Shown here: positions 15,379-23,236 of the stretch, one piece after another | How positions within the stretch are numbered: position 1 is the stretch's first letter | How the letters are laid out: each line of letters begins with the position of its first letter | Origin: Mesorhizobium sp. M3A.F.Ca.ET.080.04.2.1 | Lineage (GTDB): Bacteria > Pseudomonadota > Alphaproteobacteria > Rhizobiales > Rhizobiaceae | Assembly: GCF_003952525.1 (NCBI RefSeq) | Contig: NZ_CP034451.1 | Span: forward strand, 5,308,501-5,372,500 | Direction of reading: 5' to 3' | DNA length: 64,000 nucleotides | Notes under the pieces: model-generated | The model's input: the letters and a program-made list of their open reading frames with translations, nothing else | The model's database searches: none | What the model was told of the DNA's origin: nothing | Translations under genes and position numbers: made by a program

Positions 15379-15582
15379 TTGCCGCAGTTTTTCCCGGAAC
15401 TTTCCGACCGCAGTTCAGTTCGGTAGCAGATCGCTTTTCCCTCCAGCGATCCGGGGTCCCATCCGAGCCCCGCCGTGGGCCCGTTGCCAATCATGGCGAC
15501 GGGCCCTTGTCACCCATGCTGTCCCAGCACTGTTCGTGTGTGATTTGGATCGAGCCGGTCTTCGAGAAAGCCGACGCATACG

Positions 15583-15608
15583 GGAACGATCGAGCCTGGG
15601 TGCGGGTT
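15583..15608 (+). promoter_or_regulatory. EcfG/RpoE2-type promoter candidate for the 15643 gene
   Basis: GGAAC (15583-15587), 18-nt spacer, GTT (15606-15608), 35 nt before the chosen ATG. Confidence 0.6.
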
Positions 15609-15642
15609 CTTCTTGGCGTATCAACGGGCCATGGAGACCACG

Positions 15643-15906
15643 ATGAGCGAGGCTATGAAGACCACAAATCACGAGGTGATCCGGGCGTGGATCGAAGCGC
15701 GCGGAGGCAGGCCCGCCGTTCTCAGCACATCAGGAAAAGGCGCGATCCTGCGGGTCGATTTCGGCGAAGCGGAAGAGGCTCTGCAGCCGATAGAATGGGA
15801 CGACTTCTTCCGGATACTCGACGACAACAACCTTGCCTTCCTGCATCAGGACATGACTGCAGACGGCGCCACCAGCCGTTTCAACGAATTTGTCGAGCGC
15901 GAATGA
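15643..15906 (+). CDS. Small conserved stress-type protein, 87 aa
   Basis: Begins MSEAMKTTNHEVIRAWIEAR, then EWDDFFRILDDNNLAFLHQD and TADGATSRFNEFV. This pattern recalls a small bacterial family with a conserved DxTADG-x-SRFN ending, sometimes mislabelled as 1,4-alpha-glucan branching enzyme (from memory). GGAG lies 6 nt before the ATG at 15643; a TTG at 15613 and an ATG at 15631 are weaker alternatives. A GGAAC-type promoter lies 35 nt upstream. No enzymatic motif is present, so a catalytic role is unlikely. Function unknown. Confidence 0.8.
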   Translation: MSEAMKTTNHEVIRAWIEARGGRPAVLSTSGKGAILRVDFGEAEEALQPIEWDDFFRILDDNNLAFLHQDMTADGATSRFNEFVERE

Positions 15907-16045
15907 CGAGACCGTCAGTGAACCGCGCGCTGAAACGGATTCAAGCTGCCTTCTTAAGTCCTTGTCTGCACATCTCCTTTCAGCGTTGCACGGTTTCAGC
16001 GCCCTACGTTTGGCGTCACCGCGAACGGGTTCGTCCAGGACCCGC

Positions 16046-16258
16046 TTACTGGGCACCCGGCATCTTGCTGGCATCCTGGGGGTTCTTCTTCACGCCGGCC
16101 GCCGGAGACGTATCCTGCGGCGCATTCCCGCCCTGGTTCTGTTCCGGCGCCCGCTTCACGGGCGCCGTGGGCCAGCTCGTGCCGACATACACGAAGGCCC
16201 AGTAACAGATCAGCACAACCGCCGCAGTCAGTATCAGCGGCAACAGCACTCGTCTCAT
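16046..16258 (-). CDS. Small single-span membrane protein, 70 aa
   Basis: Begins MRRVLLPLILTAAVVLICYW, a membrane helix at about residues 4-25, then a Pro/Gln/Asn/Lys-rich hydrophilic tail ending SKMPGAQ. I chose the ATG at 16258, with AAGGAA upstream, over an in-frame start at 16312 that adds non-membrane residues. It lies 60 nt downstream of the GSP17M-like gene and is probably the last gene of the DUF4142 stress operon. Family unknown. Confidence 0.7.
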   Translation of the reverse strand: MRRVLLPLILTAAVVLICYWAFVYVGTSWPTAPVKRAPEQNQGGNAPQDTSPAAGVKKNPQDASKMPGAQ

Positions 16259-16318
16259 GCCGGGTTCCTTCCTGGCTCGTCGAGGGAGCCGGCCGACCAT
16301 GTCAGCCGGCAACGAAGG

Positions 16319-16918
16319 TCATGCACGGCGCCGACGCGCTGCCTCGCGCTCGATTTCTTCGGCGGAATAGGTGCCGGCCGCAGGATCGAAGACGGCCCAT
16401 CCGCCTGCTTCGTACTCGCCGCGACGTTCGGCGACGTCCACCGCATTGGGACTGTGAAGTATCTCCTGGGCTTTGGAAGCAAGCTCCTCGTCGACGCGCG
16501 CAGTCACCAGCGCGCCGCCACGGCGGACACCCTCGGCATAGACATGGGCATCGTCCTCGCGCACGCCGGCGTCGGTCAGGCCGCCGATGATGCCGCCGGC
16601 TGCTCCGCCAACGACCGCGCCGGCGACCGCACCGGCGGCGGTCGCCGCCAGCCAGCCAGCCGCAACCACCGGGCCGAGCCCGGGGATAGCCATGGCGCCG
16701 AGACCGGTCATCAAGCCACCGGCGCCGCCGACGACGGCGCCGATGCCGGCGCCGCCGGCCGCGTCTTCGGCGGCCGAGGAGGGTGCATCCTTGTACCAGC
16801 CGGCGGAGTTGTTCGCGACGATGCTGATGTTGGACGCCGGCACGCCCATGGACTCCAATTCGCCTACGGCGTCGGAGGCATCGTCATAGTCGTCGAATAG
16901 CGCGGTGATCGTTTGCAT
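16319..16918 (-). CDS. General stress protein 17M-like protein with Gly/Ala-rich hydrophobic core
   Basis: A 199-residue protein. The N-terminus MQTITALFDDYDDASDAVGE resembles the GSP17M-like ferredoxin-type fold. Residues about 55-115 are a Gly/Ala-rich hydrophobic region with repeated GAVVGG-like segments that could insert in or lie on a membrane. DDAHVYAEGVRRGGALVTAR closes the conserved part, and a basic tail follows. AAGGGAG precedes the ATG. It starts 21 nt after the DUF4142 gene, so it likely shares that gene's stress promoter. Its biochemical role is unknown. Confidence 0.85.
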   Translation of the reverse strand: MQTITALFDDYDDASDAVGELESMGVPASNISIVANNSAGWYKDAPSSAAEDAAGGAGIGAVVGGAGGLMTGLGAMAIPGLGPVVAAGWLAATAAGAVAGAVVGGAAGGIIGGLTDAGVREDDAHVYAEGVRRGGALVTARVDEELASKAQEILHSPNAVDVAERRGEYEAGGWAVFDPAAGTYSAEEIEREAARRRRA

Positions 16919-16939
16919 CTGGTTGACTCCCTTCGTGGT

Positions 16940-17665
16940 CTACTGCTGGCCGGCAAAGACGTTGCCTTGATAGTCGAGCGCAACGGCGATGCTCTTGCCG
17001 TCCTTCCTGGCCTGACCGCGCCAGACGCCCTGGTCATCCTTGGCGAGCGCAGAGACATCGCTGTAGCCGGCGTCCTGGATGCGGTTCCTGGCCTGGGTCT
17101 CGGTGAAGCTGTTGGCCCCGGGGACCGGGGCGGCGGGTTTCGGTGTCGACGCTGACTTGACGGCCGGCATGCCTGCGGCGGCGGCGATCCTCTCGATCAT
17201 GTCCTGGTGCATCCTGAGCGTCGGCAGGGTTTCGGCGGCGAAGGCCTTCAGGCTCGAATTGTCACCGTCCCTGGCATAGAATTCGAAGAGACTGACCGCG
17301 TCGGCGTGGGCCTTGCGCTGCATCGCGACATAGGGCTGGTCCACGCCCTCGTTGCTGTTCCGCAGCTTTTCCAAGTCGCTCTTGTGCGCCGCGTCGGGCT
17401 CGGCCGGCACCTTCAGCTTCTGCTCGCCGGCGATCCTTTGCAGCTTCTCGTTTGCCGCCCCGTGGTCGGCGATCATCTTCTTGGCGAAATCCTTGACCTG
17501 CTGGTCCTTCGCCTTGTCTTGCGCGATCTTGCTCGAATCCACTTCGAACATGCCGCCGTTAGCGGCCTTGTCGACGAAGCTCTGCGCGTCATCGGCCGCG
17601 AAAGCGGGAAAGGCAAACGCCACCGCAACGATCGCCAACGGGGCGAGGATTCTAGGCGTGGTCAT
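16940..17665 (-). CDS. Exported DUF4142 family protein
   Basis: A 241-residue precursor with a signal peptide (MTTPRILAPLAIVAVAFAF, cleavage near AFA-AD). A four-helix DUF4142 domain follows (FVDKAANGGMFEVDSSKIAQ, FAKKMIADHGAANEKLQ, then LPTLRMHQDMIERIA). A short PepSY-like C-terminal segment ends DYQGNVFAGQQ. I chose the ATG at 17665, with AAAGGAG upstream; 17731 would extend past the promoter candidate. DUF4142 proteins have ferritin-like helical bundles and are often stress-induced and periplasmic, but no metal-ligand set is obvious. It heads an operon of three genes. Confidence 0.9.
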   Translation of the reverse strand: MTTPRILAPLAIVAVAFAFPAFAADDAQSFVDKAANGGMFEVDSSKIAQDKAKDQQVKDFAKKMIADHGAANEKLQRIAGEQKLKVPAEPDAAHKSDLEKLRNSNEGVDQPYVAMQRKAHADAVSLFEFYARDGDNSSLKAFAAETLPTLRMHQDMIERIAAAAGMPAVKSASTPKPAAPVPGANSFTETQARNRIQDAGYSDVSALAKDDQGVWRGQARKDGKSIAVALDYQGNVFAGQQ

Positions 17666-17699
17666 GGTCCCAAGCTCCTTTGCTTTACGGGTGGAGCCG

Positions 17700-17724
17700 A
17701 ACAATCGTGCTTCGGCTTTGTTCC
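17700..17724 (-). promoter_or_regulatory. EcfG/RpoE2-type promoter candidate for the DUF4142 operon
   Basis: Minus-strand GGAAC (17724-17720), 17-nt spacer, GTT (17702-17700), 35 nt before the ATG at 17665. The rest of the 307-nt gap up to 17972 contains the palindromic repeat at 17886-17965 and nothing else I recognise. Confidence 0.65.
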
Positions 17725-17886
17725 CAGCCAAACGCGGCGGTGCAATCTCATGAGCGCGTGGATCGTCCCCCGCTCGTCAGCTCGGGAATTCCGGTGCGGT
17801 GGCTGAGGGATGGGCTGCGACGTTCAAGCGCTCGAGAGCAGCTTCCCCGGCGGCCAAAGGGATGTGTCGCAGCATCTAAGGCGCGC

Positions 17887-17965
17887 CGCTCAGAAGTGTG
17901 CAGGCGTTCTGAGACAACGACATGCATCAAGACAAAAACTAAAGCGCGCTGCACACTTCTGGGCG
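17887..17965. repeat. Mesorhizobium-type intergenic palindromic element
   Basis: Arms CAGAAGTGTGCAG (17891-17903) and CTGCACACTTCTG (17949-17961) are perfect 13-bp complements. They extend to 17 bp with one mismatch, around a 45-nt loop containing GACAACGACATGCATCAA. From memory this resembles an element scattered through Mesorhizobium intergenic regions. It lies just downstream of the DUF982 gene and may act as its terminator. Confidence 0.6.
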
Positions 17966-17972
17966 ACAGCAT

Positions 17973-18227
17973 CTAGCCTGGATCGCGCAGCAGGATTCTT
18001 GCATCCTTGGCTGCAGTAACGAAAGCCTGCCGTGCTATCCGTGGTGGTTTCTGATCGCGCAGCACGGCGAGGCAGGCCTCGAGCGCACGCCGTCTCATCG
18101 GGGAATGCGGCCTCGGCCACTCGTGCAGCAGCACGTCAGCCGCATCGAACACCGAAGCAACCACGCGATCGCGATCGATGCGCCCTGGCTGCACCACCAC
18201 TGGTTTTCGGAACCGTTTCGACCGCAT
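17973..18227 (-). CDS. DUF982 family protein, 84 aa
   Basis: Begins MRSKRFRKPVVVQPGRIDRD, then ADVLLHEWPRPHSPMRRRAL and ACLAVLRDQKPPRIARQAF, ending in AAKDARILLRDPG. The spaced W-P, R-RALEACL and R-AF motifs fit the DUF982 family, which is strongly expanded in rhizobia and has no known function. I chose the ATG at 18227, since the 31 residues added by an upstream start at 18320 do not resemble the family. No stress promoter candidate precedes it. It may be a solitary transcript. Confidence 0.75.
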   Translation of the reverse strand: MRSKRFRKPVVVQPGRIDRDRVVASVFDAADVLLHEWPRPHSPMRRRALEACLAVLRDQKPPRIARQAFVTAAKDARILLRDPG

Positions 18228-18356
18228 GTCGCTGATCCGTCCAGCTTTGCCAGAGAGGACGCCGACAAAAGACGGTTCGCAACAACGTATGTTAGGGCCT
18301 TGCGAGCGCCGCGGGTGCAATGTTGGATCGCTGCCGGTCGGTCGAGCCGGAGCATG

Positions 18357-18403
18357 GCCCGACCTGCGGATCCTGTGTCACGAACGAGACAAGCAGGTCG
18401 GGC
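18357..18403 (-). terminator. Hairpin downstream of the ectoine-locus dehydrogenase
   Basis: GCCCGACCTG (18357-18366) and CAGGTCGGGC (18394-18403) form a 10-bp stem with a 27-nt loop, starting 14 nt after the stop of the minus-strand dehydrogenase gene. There is no U-tract, so it may be a processing hairpin or Rho-assisted terminator. Confidence 0.45.
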
Positions 18404-18417
18404 TATGGAGCCGCTGG

Positions 18418-19545
18418 CTAGGGCTGTACGTTCCACATTGAATCGGGCACGACCACCAGCTTGCCGACGAAGTCCTTGCCCATGAAATCCGTCTGGGCGC
18501 GGTGGAAATCCCAGAGCTTGTAGACGCCGCCGACCAGAGGCCGGATCTTCTTTTCCTCGATGTAGCGCACGATGCGGCGGAAATCCGCCCGCGTGCCCTG
18601 GCTCGAACCGTGCAATTGCAACTGCTTCAGATACATGGTGCGGAGATCGAGCTGCACCACCGGCCCGGCGATGGCGCCGGCCGTCGTGTAGCGGCCTTCC
18701 GGCCGCAGGATGCGCAGCAGGTCGTTGAAGACGGCGCCCCCGACAAGATCGGCGACCACGTCGATCGGTTTGCCACCCGTCGCCTGGTTGACCGCTGCAG
18801 GCAAGTCGGCCACGCCGCGTGTGATCACCTTCTCGGCGCCGATGTCCAGCACCGCCTGCTCCTTGCCCTTGCCGGCGACCGCATATGGAATGGCGCCCCG
18901 CGCTCGCGCCAGTTGCACGATGCCGGAACCGACGCCACCCGATGCCCCGGTGACCAGCACACGCTCGCCGGCCTTCAAGCCCGCGCGCTCCAGCATCTGC
19001 TCGCCGGTGAGATAGGCGCAGCAGAAGGTGGCGAGTTCGACATCGCTCAGCTCGGTGTCGACGACATGCGCATTCTCTGCCGGCAGGGTCTGGTATTCGG
19101 CATAACCGCCGTCGCGGCCGTGACCCATATAGTCGATGTCGGCAAGCGAATCGTCGTCGCGGTTGTAGATGGAGAAGTCGACCATGACGCGCTCGCCGAT
19201 GCGAGCGGCAGGCACGCCGTCGCCGACGGCGACGACAATGCCCACGGTGTCGGCGCCTTGGATGCGCGGGAAGGTCAACGTGTTGCCCTGCCGGCGCCAG
19301 CTCGAGACGGCCCCCGCGTCCTCTTCCGTGCCGTAGGCGCCCTGGCGCACCCAGACATCGGTGTTGTTCATGCCGCAGGCGCTGACCTTGATCAGCACTT
19401 CGCCGGCAGCGGGCGAGGGCACCTTCACGTCGGTGCGGTAGACGAGCTTCTCCAAGCCGCCATGGCCCGTGAGCAGCATGGCGGCCATTGTTGCTGGTAC
19501 GGTTCCGGTCATGGCATTCACGTCGCTCTGTCCCTTTTCTTTCAC
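18418..19545 (-). CDS. Zinc-type MDR alcohol dehydrogenase / quinone oxidoreductase
   Basis: A 375-residue medium-chain dehydrogenase/reductase. N-terminal GroES-like domain (GEVLIKVSACGMNNTDVWVR, GADTVGIVVAVGDGV), then a Rossmann domain with VLVTGASGGVGSGIVQLARA. Start choice: GTG at 19545 or ATG at 19512 (MTGTVPATMAAML); neither has a strong ribosome-binding site. It lies 28 nt downstream of the aminotransferase gene and is likely the last gene of the asnC-side ectoine operon. A role in reducing a semialdehyde intermediate is possible, but the substrate cannot be read from sequence. Confidence 0.88.
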   Translation of the reverse strand: MKEKGQSDVNAMTGTVPATMAAMLLTGHGGLEKLVYRTDVKVPSPAAGEVLIKVSACGMNNTDVWVRQGAYGTEEDAGAVSSWRRQGNTLTFPRIQGADTVGIVVAVGDGVPAARIGERVMVDFSIYNRDDDSLADIDYMGHGRDGGYAEYQTLPAENAHVVDTELSDVELATFCCAYLTGEQMLERAGLKAGERVLVTGASGGVGSGIVQLARARGAIPYAVAGKGKEQAVLDIGAEKVITRGVADLPAAVNQATGGKPIDVVADLVGGAVFNDLLRILRPEGRYTTAGAIAGPVVQLDLRTMYLKQLQLHGSSQGTRADFRRIVRYIEEKKIRPLVGGVYKLWDFHRAQTDFMGKDFVGKLVVVPDSMWNVQP

Positions 19546-19573
19546 GCAGTTCCGGACGCAAAACCGTTTCGCT

Positions 19574-20953
19574 TCAGATGCCGGCCAATACGCTGTTTAC
19601 CGCGTCGGCGGTCTTGGCCACGATCGTGTCAGCCTCCTCGCGCGTCAGGCAGAGCGGCGGCGCGAAGCCGAGGATGTCGCCCTGCGGCATGGCGCGGCCG
19701 ATGACGCCGCTTGCGGCGAGCGCCGTGGCGATCTGCGGCCCCACCTTCAGCGCCGGATCGAAGAAGACGCGGTTGTCGCGATCCTTCACGAATTCGACTG
19801 CGGCCATCATGCCGTCGCCGCGCACCTCGCCGACATTTCTGTGGCTGCCAACGGCCTTGGCAAGCTCGGCGCGGAAATAGGCGCCGGTGTCGCCGGCGTT
19901 CCTGACCAGATCCATCTCATCGATCAGCTCGAGATTGGCAACGCCTGCGGCAACGCAGATCGGATGCGCCGAATAGGTCCAGCCATGGCCGAGCGAACCC
20001 AGTCTGTCGGAACCCTTGACCAGCACTTGCCAGACCTTGTCGGAGACGATGACCCCGGACAGCGGAGCATAGGCCGAGGTGAGGCCCTTGGCGATGGTGA
20101 TCAGATCGGGCTTGATGCCGTAGTGGTCGGAGCCGAACATGGTGCCGAGACGTCCGAATCCGGTCACCACCTCGTCGGCTACCAGCAGCACGTCGTATTT
20201 CTTCAACACGGCCTGGATCTTTTCCCAATAGCCGGCCGGCGGCGGCACGATGCCGCCGGTGCCGAGGATCGGCTCGCCGATGAAGGCGGCGATCGTGTCC
20301 GGGCCTTCGGCGAGGATCATCTCCTCCAGCTTGTCGGCGCAATATTGCGAGAACTGCTCCTCGCTCTGCGAGCGGTCGGCACGGCGGAAATAATAGGGCG
20401 CCTCCGTGTGCATGATCGGTGCGCGCGGCAGGTCGAAAGCGTTGTGGAACAGCTCCAGCCCGGTCAGCGAGCCCGTCATCACGCCGGAGCCATGATAACC
20501 GCGCCAGCGCGAGATGATCTTCTTCTTCTCAGGCCGGCCGAGAACGTTGTTGTAGTACCAGATCAGCTTGATGTTGGTCTCGTTGGCGTCGGACCCGGAA
20601 AGACCGAAATAGACCCTCGACATGCCCTTCGGCGCGCGGTCGACGATCATCTTGGCGAGCGTGATCGAGGCCTCGGTGCCGTGCCCGACATAGGCATGAT
20701 AGTAGGCGAGGTTCTTCGCTTGGCTAGCGATGGCATCGGCGATCTTCTGGCGGCCATAGCCGACATTGACGCAATAGAGGCCGGCAAAGGCGTCGATGCT
20801 CTTCTTGCCGGTGTTGTCCCAGATGGTGACGCCTTCGCCGCCGGCCATGACGCGAGCCGCCGATTCGCCGCGCGCATGGGTGCCCATATGCGTCGAGGGA
20901 TGGAAGAAGTGGTCGCGGTCCCAGGCTGACAGTTCGTTGGATTGTTCGAGCAT
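19574..20953 (-). CDS. Class III PLP-dependent aminotransferase of the ectoine catabolic locus
   Basis: 459 residues, typical of omega-aminotransferases. FGLSGSDANETNIKLIWYY (PLP phosphate loop), VADEVVTGFGRLG (Asp contacting the PLP ring nitrogen) and ITIAKGLTSAY (Schiff-base Lys) are all present. It resembles GABA/putrescine:pyruvate aminotransferases. Its gene lies 30 nt after the semialdehyde dehydrogenase gene. In marine ectoine degraders an equivalent aminotransferase (atf / doeD) follows ssd near asnC and converts 2,4-diaminobutyrate to aspartate semialdehyde. I infer that role here from gene order; another amine substrate cannot be excluded. Confidence 0.92.
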   Translation of the reverse strand: MLEQSNELSAWDRDHFFHPSTHMGTHARGESAARVMAGGEGVTIWDNTGKKSIDAFAGLYCVNVGYGRQKIADAIASQAKNLAYYHAYVGHGTEASITLAKMIVDRAPKGMSRVYFGLSGSDANETNIKLIWYYNNVLGRPEKKKIISRWRGYHGSGVMTGSLTGLELFHNAFDLPRAPIMHTEAPYYFRRADRSQSEEQFSQYCADKLEEMILAEGPDTIAAFIGEPILGTGGIVPPPAGYWEKIQAVLKKYDVLLVADEVVTGFGRLGTMFGSDHYGIKPDLITIAKGLTSAYAPLSGVIVSDKVWQVLVKGSDRLGSLGHGWTYSAHPICVAAGVANLELIDEMDLVRNAGDTGAYFRAELAKAVGSHRNVGEVRGDGMMAAVEFVKDRDNRVFFDPALKVGPQIATALAASGVIGRAMPQGDILGFAPPLCLTREEADTIVAKTADAVNSVLAGI

Positions 20954-20983
20954 TTTTGAGACTCCTGAAATTCCGGGGGTGGC

Positions 20984-22477
20984 TTAGGCGACATCCAGGC
21001 AAAGGTATTTGAGGTCGGTGAAGGCTTCCAGGCCGTGGCGCGAGCCTTCGCGGCCGATGCCGGACTGCTTGACGCCGCCGAACGGGATCGGCGCGCCGGT
21101 GATCTTGACCCGGTTGATTGCAACCATGCCGTAGTCCAGCGCACGGCCCAGGCGCGCCTGCCGCGCGCCGTTTTCGGTCACGACATAGGCGACGAGGCCA
21201 TATTCGGTGGCATTGGCGCGGGCAACGACCTCCGCCTCATCCTCGAATGGCGTCACAGCGGCGACCGGACCAAAGGTTTCCTCCCGCATGATCAGCGCTT
21301 CGTCCGGCACATCGACCAGCAGCGTCGGCTGATAGAACAGCGGCCCGGCCGCATGGCGCTTGCCGCCGGCCAGGCAACGCGCGCCATGGGCGAGGGCATC
21401 GGCGACCTGCTCTTCCACCTTTTTGACTGCGCGCTCATGCATCAGCGGTCCGATATCGGTCTCGCCGGACAGCCCGTTGCCGGTGCGGAGCTGCTCGATG
21501 CGACGGGCGAAAGCGGCGCAGAACCGGCCATAGATTCCCCGCTGCACATAGATGCGGTTGGCAGCAAGGCAATCCTGGCCGGAGGTGGCGAATTTGGCGT
21601 CGAGGGCGATCGTCACGGCCTTGTCGATGTCGGCATCGTCGAAGACGATCAGCGGCGCGTGGCCACCGAGCTCCATGACCAGCCGCTTCATCGTCGGCGC
21701 GCTCTGGGCGGCGATCAGCCGGCCGACTTCGGTCGAGCCGGTGAAGCTCATGGCGCGAACCCTGGCATCAGCGCACATCGTAGCGACAATCGTGCGGGCA
21801 TCGCCGGTGACGACATTGAAGACGCCGGCCGGCAGCCCGGCGCGCTCGCCAAGCTCGGCCAGCGCCAGTGCCGACAGCGGCGTTTCTGAGGATGGATGCG
21901 CCACAATCGTGCAGCCGGCGGCGAGCGCCGCTGCCGCCTTGCGGGTGAGCATGGCCGAAGGAAAATTCCACGGCGTGACGACGCCGACAACCCCGAGCGG
22001 CTCGCGCCGCACCATCATCTCGGCATTGCGAAGGTGGCTGGTGACGCTTTCGGCGTTGAGGCGTTTTGCCTCCTCGGCATACCACTCGACGAAAGAGGCG
22101 GCGTAGTCGATCTCGCCCAGCGATTCCTTCAGCGGCTTGCCTTGTTCGAGCGTCATCAGCAGCGCCAGGTCGTCCTTGGCGGCGACGATCAGCTCGAACC
22201 ATTTTCTTAGAGTTGCCGAACGCTCCTGCGGCAAGGCCGAGCGCCAGGCCCGCAAGGCCCGGGCAGCAGCGTCGATTGCCTTCGTCGTCTGCTTTGCATC
22301 GAGTGCGGCAACGAAGGCCACAGTGGCGCCGGTCGCCGGATCCGTGACCTCAAAACTTTCCGCCGCCTCGCTTGCGGTCCAATGGCCATCGACGTAGGCC
22401 AGCGCGCGCAGCAGCCGGCGATCGGCAAGGCGATCGAGCGCTTCATGATGGTTCGTGCGGGCAAAATGCGCGGACAT
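20984..22477 (-). CDS. NAD(P)-dependent (semi)aldehyde dehydrogenase of the ectoine locus
   Basis: 497 residues from the ATG at 22477, which has GGGAG with a 6-nt spacer; an ATG at 22483 sits too close to it. Motifs: VVGVVTPWNFPSAMLTRKAA (cofactor region), FTGSTEVGRL, ELGGHAPLIVF (catalytic Glu) and SGQDCLAANR (catalytic Cys). It is closest in style to succinate-semialdehyde dehydrogenases. In ectoine-catabolic clusters this gene (ssd / doeC) sits beside asnC and oxidises aspartate semialdehyde to aspartate. The aminotransferase gene follows on the same strand. Substrate inferred from context. Confidence 0.93.
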   Translation of the reverse strand: MSAHFARTNHHEALDRLADRRLLRALAYVDGHWTASEAAESFEVTDPATGATVAFVAALDAKQTTKAIDAAARALRAWRSALPQERSATLRKWFELIVAAKDDLALLMTLEQGKPLKESLGEIDYAASFVEWYAEEAKRLNAESVTSHLRNAEMMVRREPLGVVGVVTPWNFPSAMLTRKAAAALAAGCTIVAHPSSETPLSALALAELGERAGLPAGVFNVVTGDARTIVATMCADARVRAMSFTGSTEVGRLIAAQSAPTMKRLVMELGGHAPLIVFDDADIDKAVTIALDAKFATSGQDCLAANRIYVQRGIYGRFCAAFARRIEQLRTGNGLSGETDIGPLMHERAVKKVEEQVADALAHGARCLAGGKRHAAGPLFYQPTLLVDVPDEALIMREETFGPVAAVTPFEDEAEVVARANATEYGLVAYVVTENGARQARLGRALDYGMVAINRVKITGAPIPFGGVKQSGIGREGSRHGLEAFTDLKYLCLDVA

Positions 22478-22548
22478 GGACATCTCCCTTGGATGTCCAA
22501 GCATCGATCGGGCCGGGCAAAAAAGGAGACTGTTTCAGTGTCCGTCCG

Positions 22549-22565
22549 TAGAGAGATTGTCTCTA
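22549..22565. promoter_or_regulatory. Inverted repeat, candidate regulator-binding site upstream of the dehydrogenase gene
   Basis: TAGAGA-GATTG-TCTCTA is a perfect 6-bp inverted repeat with 5-nt centre, in the 183-nt gap between asnC and the dehydrogenase gene. A second half-site-like CTCTCTATAG occurs at about 22588-22596. It could bind the AsnC-type regulator encoded just upstream. Confidence 0.35.
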
Positions 22566-22660
22566 TTGGCCCGCGGAAGCAGATGATCTCTCTATAGCTC
22601 GACCGGCGGCTGATGACGCCAAACCGTGAAATTGGCCCAGCCTCCGCGACGTCTTATTGC

Positions 22661-23143
22661 TCACGGCAACAGGTCGGCGACCGGCAGCACGGTTTCATCC
22701 TTGACCGTCTTGGTGACGATGTAGGTGAAATAACGATCGATGCCGATCTCGCGTTCGAGCAAGGAATCGACCAGCCGCTGATAGGCGTCGATATCGCGCG
22801 CCATGACCTTCAGCACATAGTCGACGCCGCCGCCCACCGACCAGCAGGCGACGATCTCGGGAATGTCGCGTACGGCGCGCTCGAAACGGTCGAAATCGGC
22901 CTGGCGGTGATTGGCGAGCGTCACCTCCATCAGCACTGTCGCCACGGGCGCGATGATGCGCATGGCGATCGTTGCGTGGTAACCGGAGACGATGCCGGCT
23001 TTCTCCAACTTGCGCAGCCGCATCCAGGCCGGCGTCGGCGACAGCCCGACCTTCTCGGCCAGCGCCAGCTTGGTGATGCGCCCGTCGCGCTGGATGGCGT
23101 CCAGGATCCTGAGGTCGATCGGGTCGAGTTTCGCTGCCGCCAT
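22661..23143 (-). CDS. asnC: Lrp/AsnC family transcriptional regulator of ectoine catabolism
   Basis: 160 residues from the ATG at 23143 (MAAAKLDPIDLRILDAIQRD), with GAAGG upstream; the longer start at 23173 lacks one. The N-terminal winged helix (GRITKLALAEKVGLSPTPAW) is followed by the ligand-binding domain (VACWSVGGGVDYVLKVMARD). It is divergent from enuR and precedes the dehydrogenase and aminotransferase genes. In ectoine degraders AsnC/DoeX responds to the intermediates alpha-acetyl-diaminobutyrate and diaminobutyrate and activates catabolic genes. That role is inferred from position; the protein family is certain. Confidence 0.92.
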   Translation of the reverse strand: MAAAKLDPIDLRILDAIQRDGRITKLALAEKVGLSPTPAWMRLRKLEKAGIVSGYHATIAMRIIAPVATVLMEVTLANHRQADFDRFERAVRDIPEIVACWSVGGGVDYVLKVMARDIDAYQRLVDSLLEREIGIDRYFTYIVTKTVKDETVLPVADLLP

Positions 23144-23223
23144 GCCGCCTTCGCCTTTTGTCCGGGACACCATGACGATGCATTATTTCGATTGTCAATT
23201 GCACTGATTTCGATCTCTAATAA

Positions 23224-23236
23224 GTCATGACATTAT
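23224..23236 (+). promoter_or_regulatory. Shared 13-mer over the enuR start, candidate operator
   Basis: GTCATGACATTAT overlaps the enuR start codon. A 12/13 match, GTCATGATATTAT, lies upstream of ehuA at 24663. Occurrence at both control regions of the locus suggests binding by EnuR or AsnC. Confidence 0.4.

Larger units (their letters stand above)
15268..15642. other. Divergent intergenic region with two stress-promoter candidates
   Basis: This 375-nt gap between the methyltransferase-esterase gene and the 15643 gene contains one GGAAC-type promoter candidate per direction, about 205 nt apart. No further gene is evident between them. Confidence 0.5.

Noticed and set aside
15927..16002. Inverted repeat GCGCTGAAAC/GTTTCAGCGC as terminator
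   Set aside because: The arms match over 10 bp, but the 56-nt loop and lack of a U-tract make a terminator call too weak.
18095..19561. 488-codon leftward ORF in a second frame over the MDR dehydrogenase
   Set aside because: Arg/Gly-rich out-of-frame translation; the 375-residue frame carries the dehydrogenase motifs.
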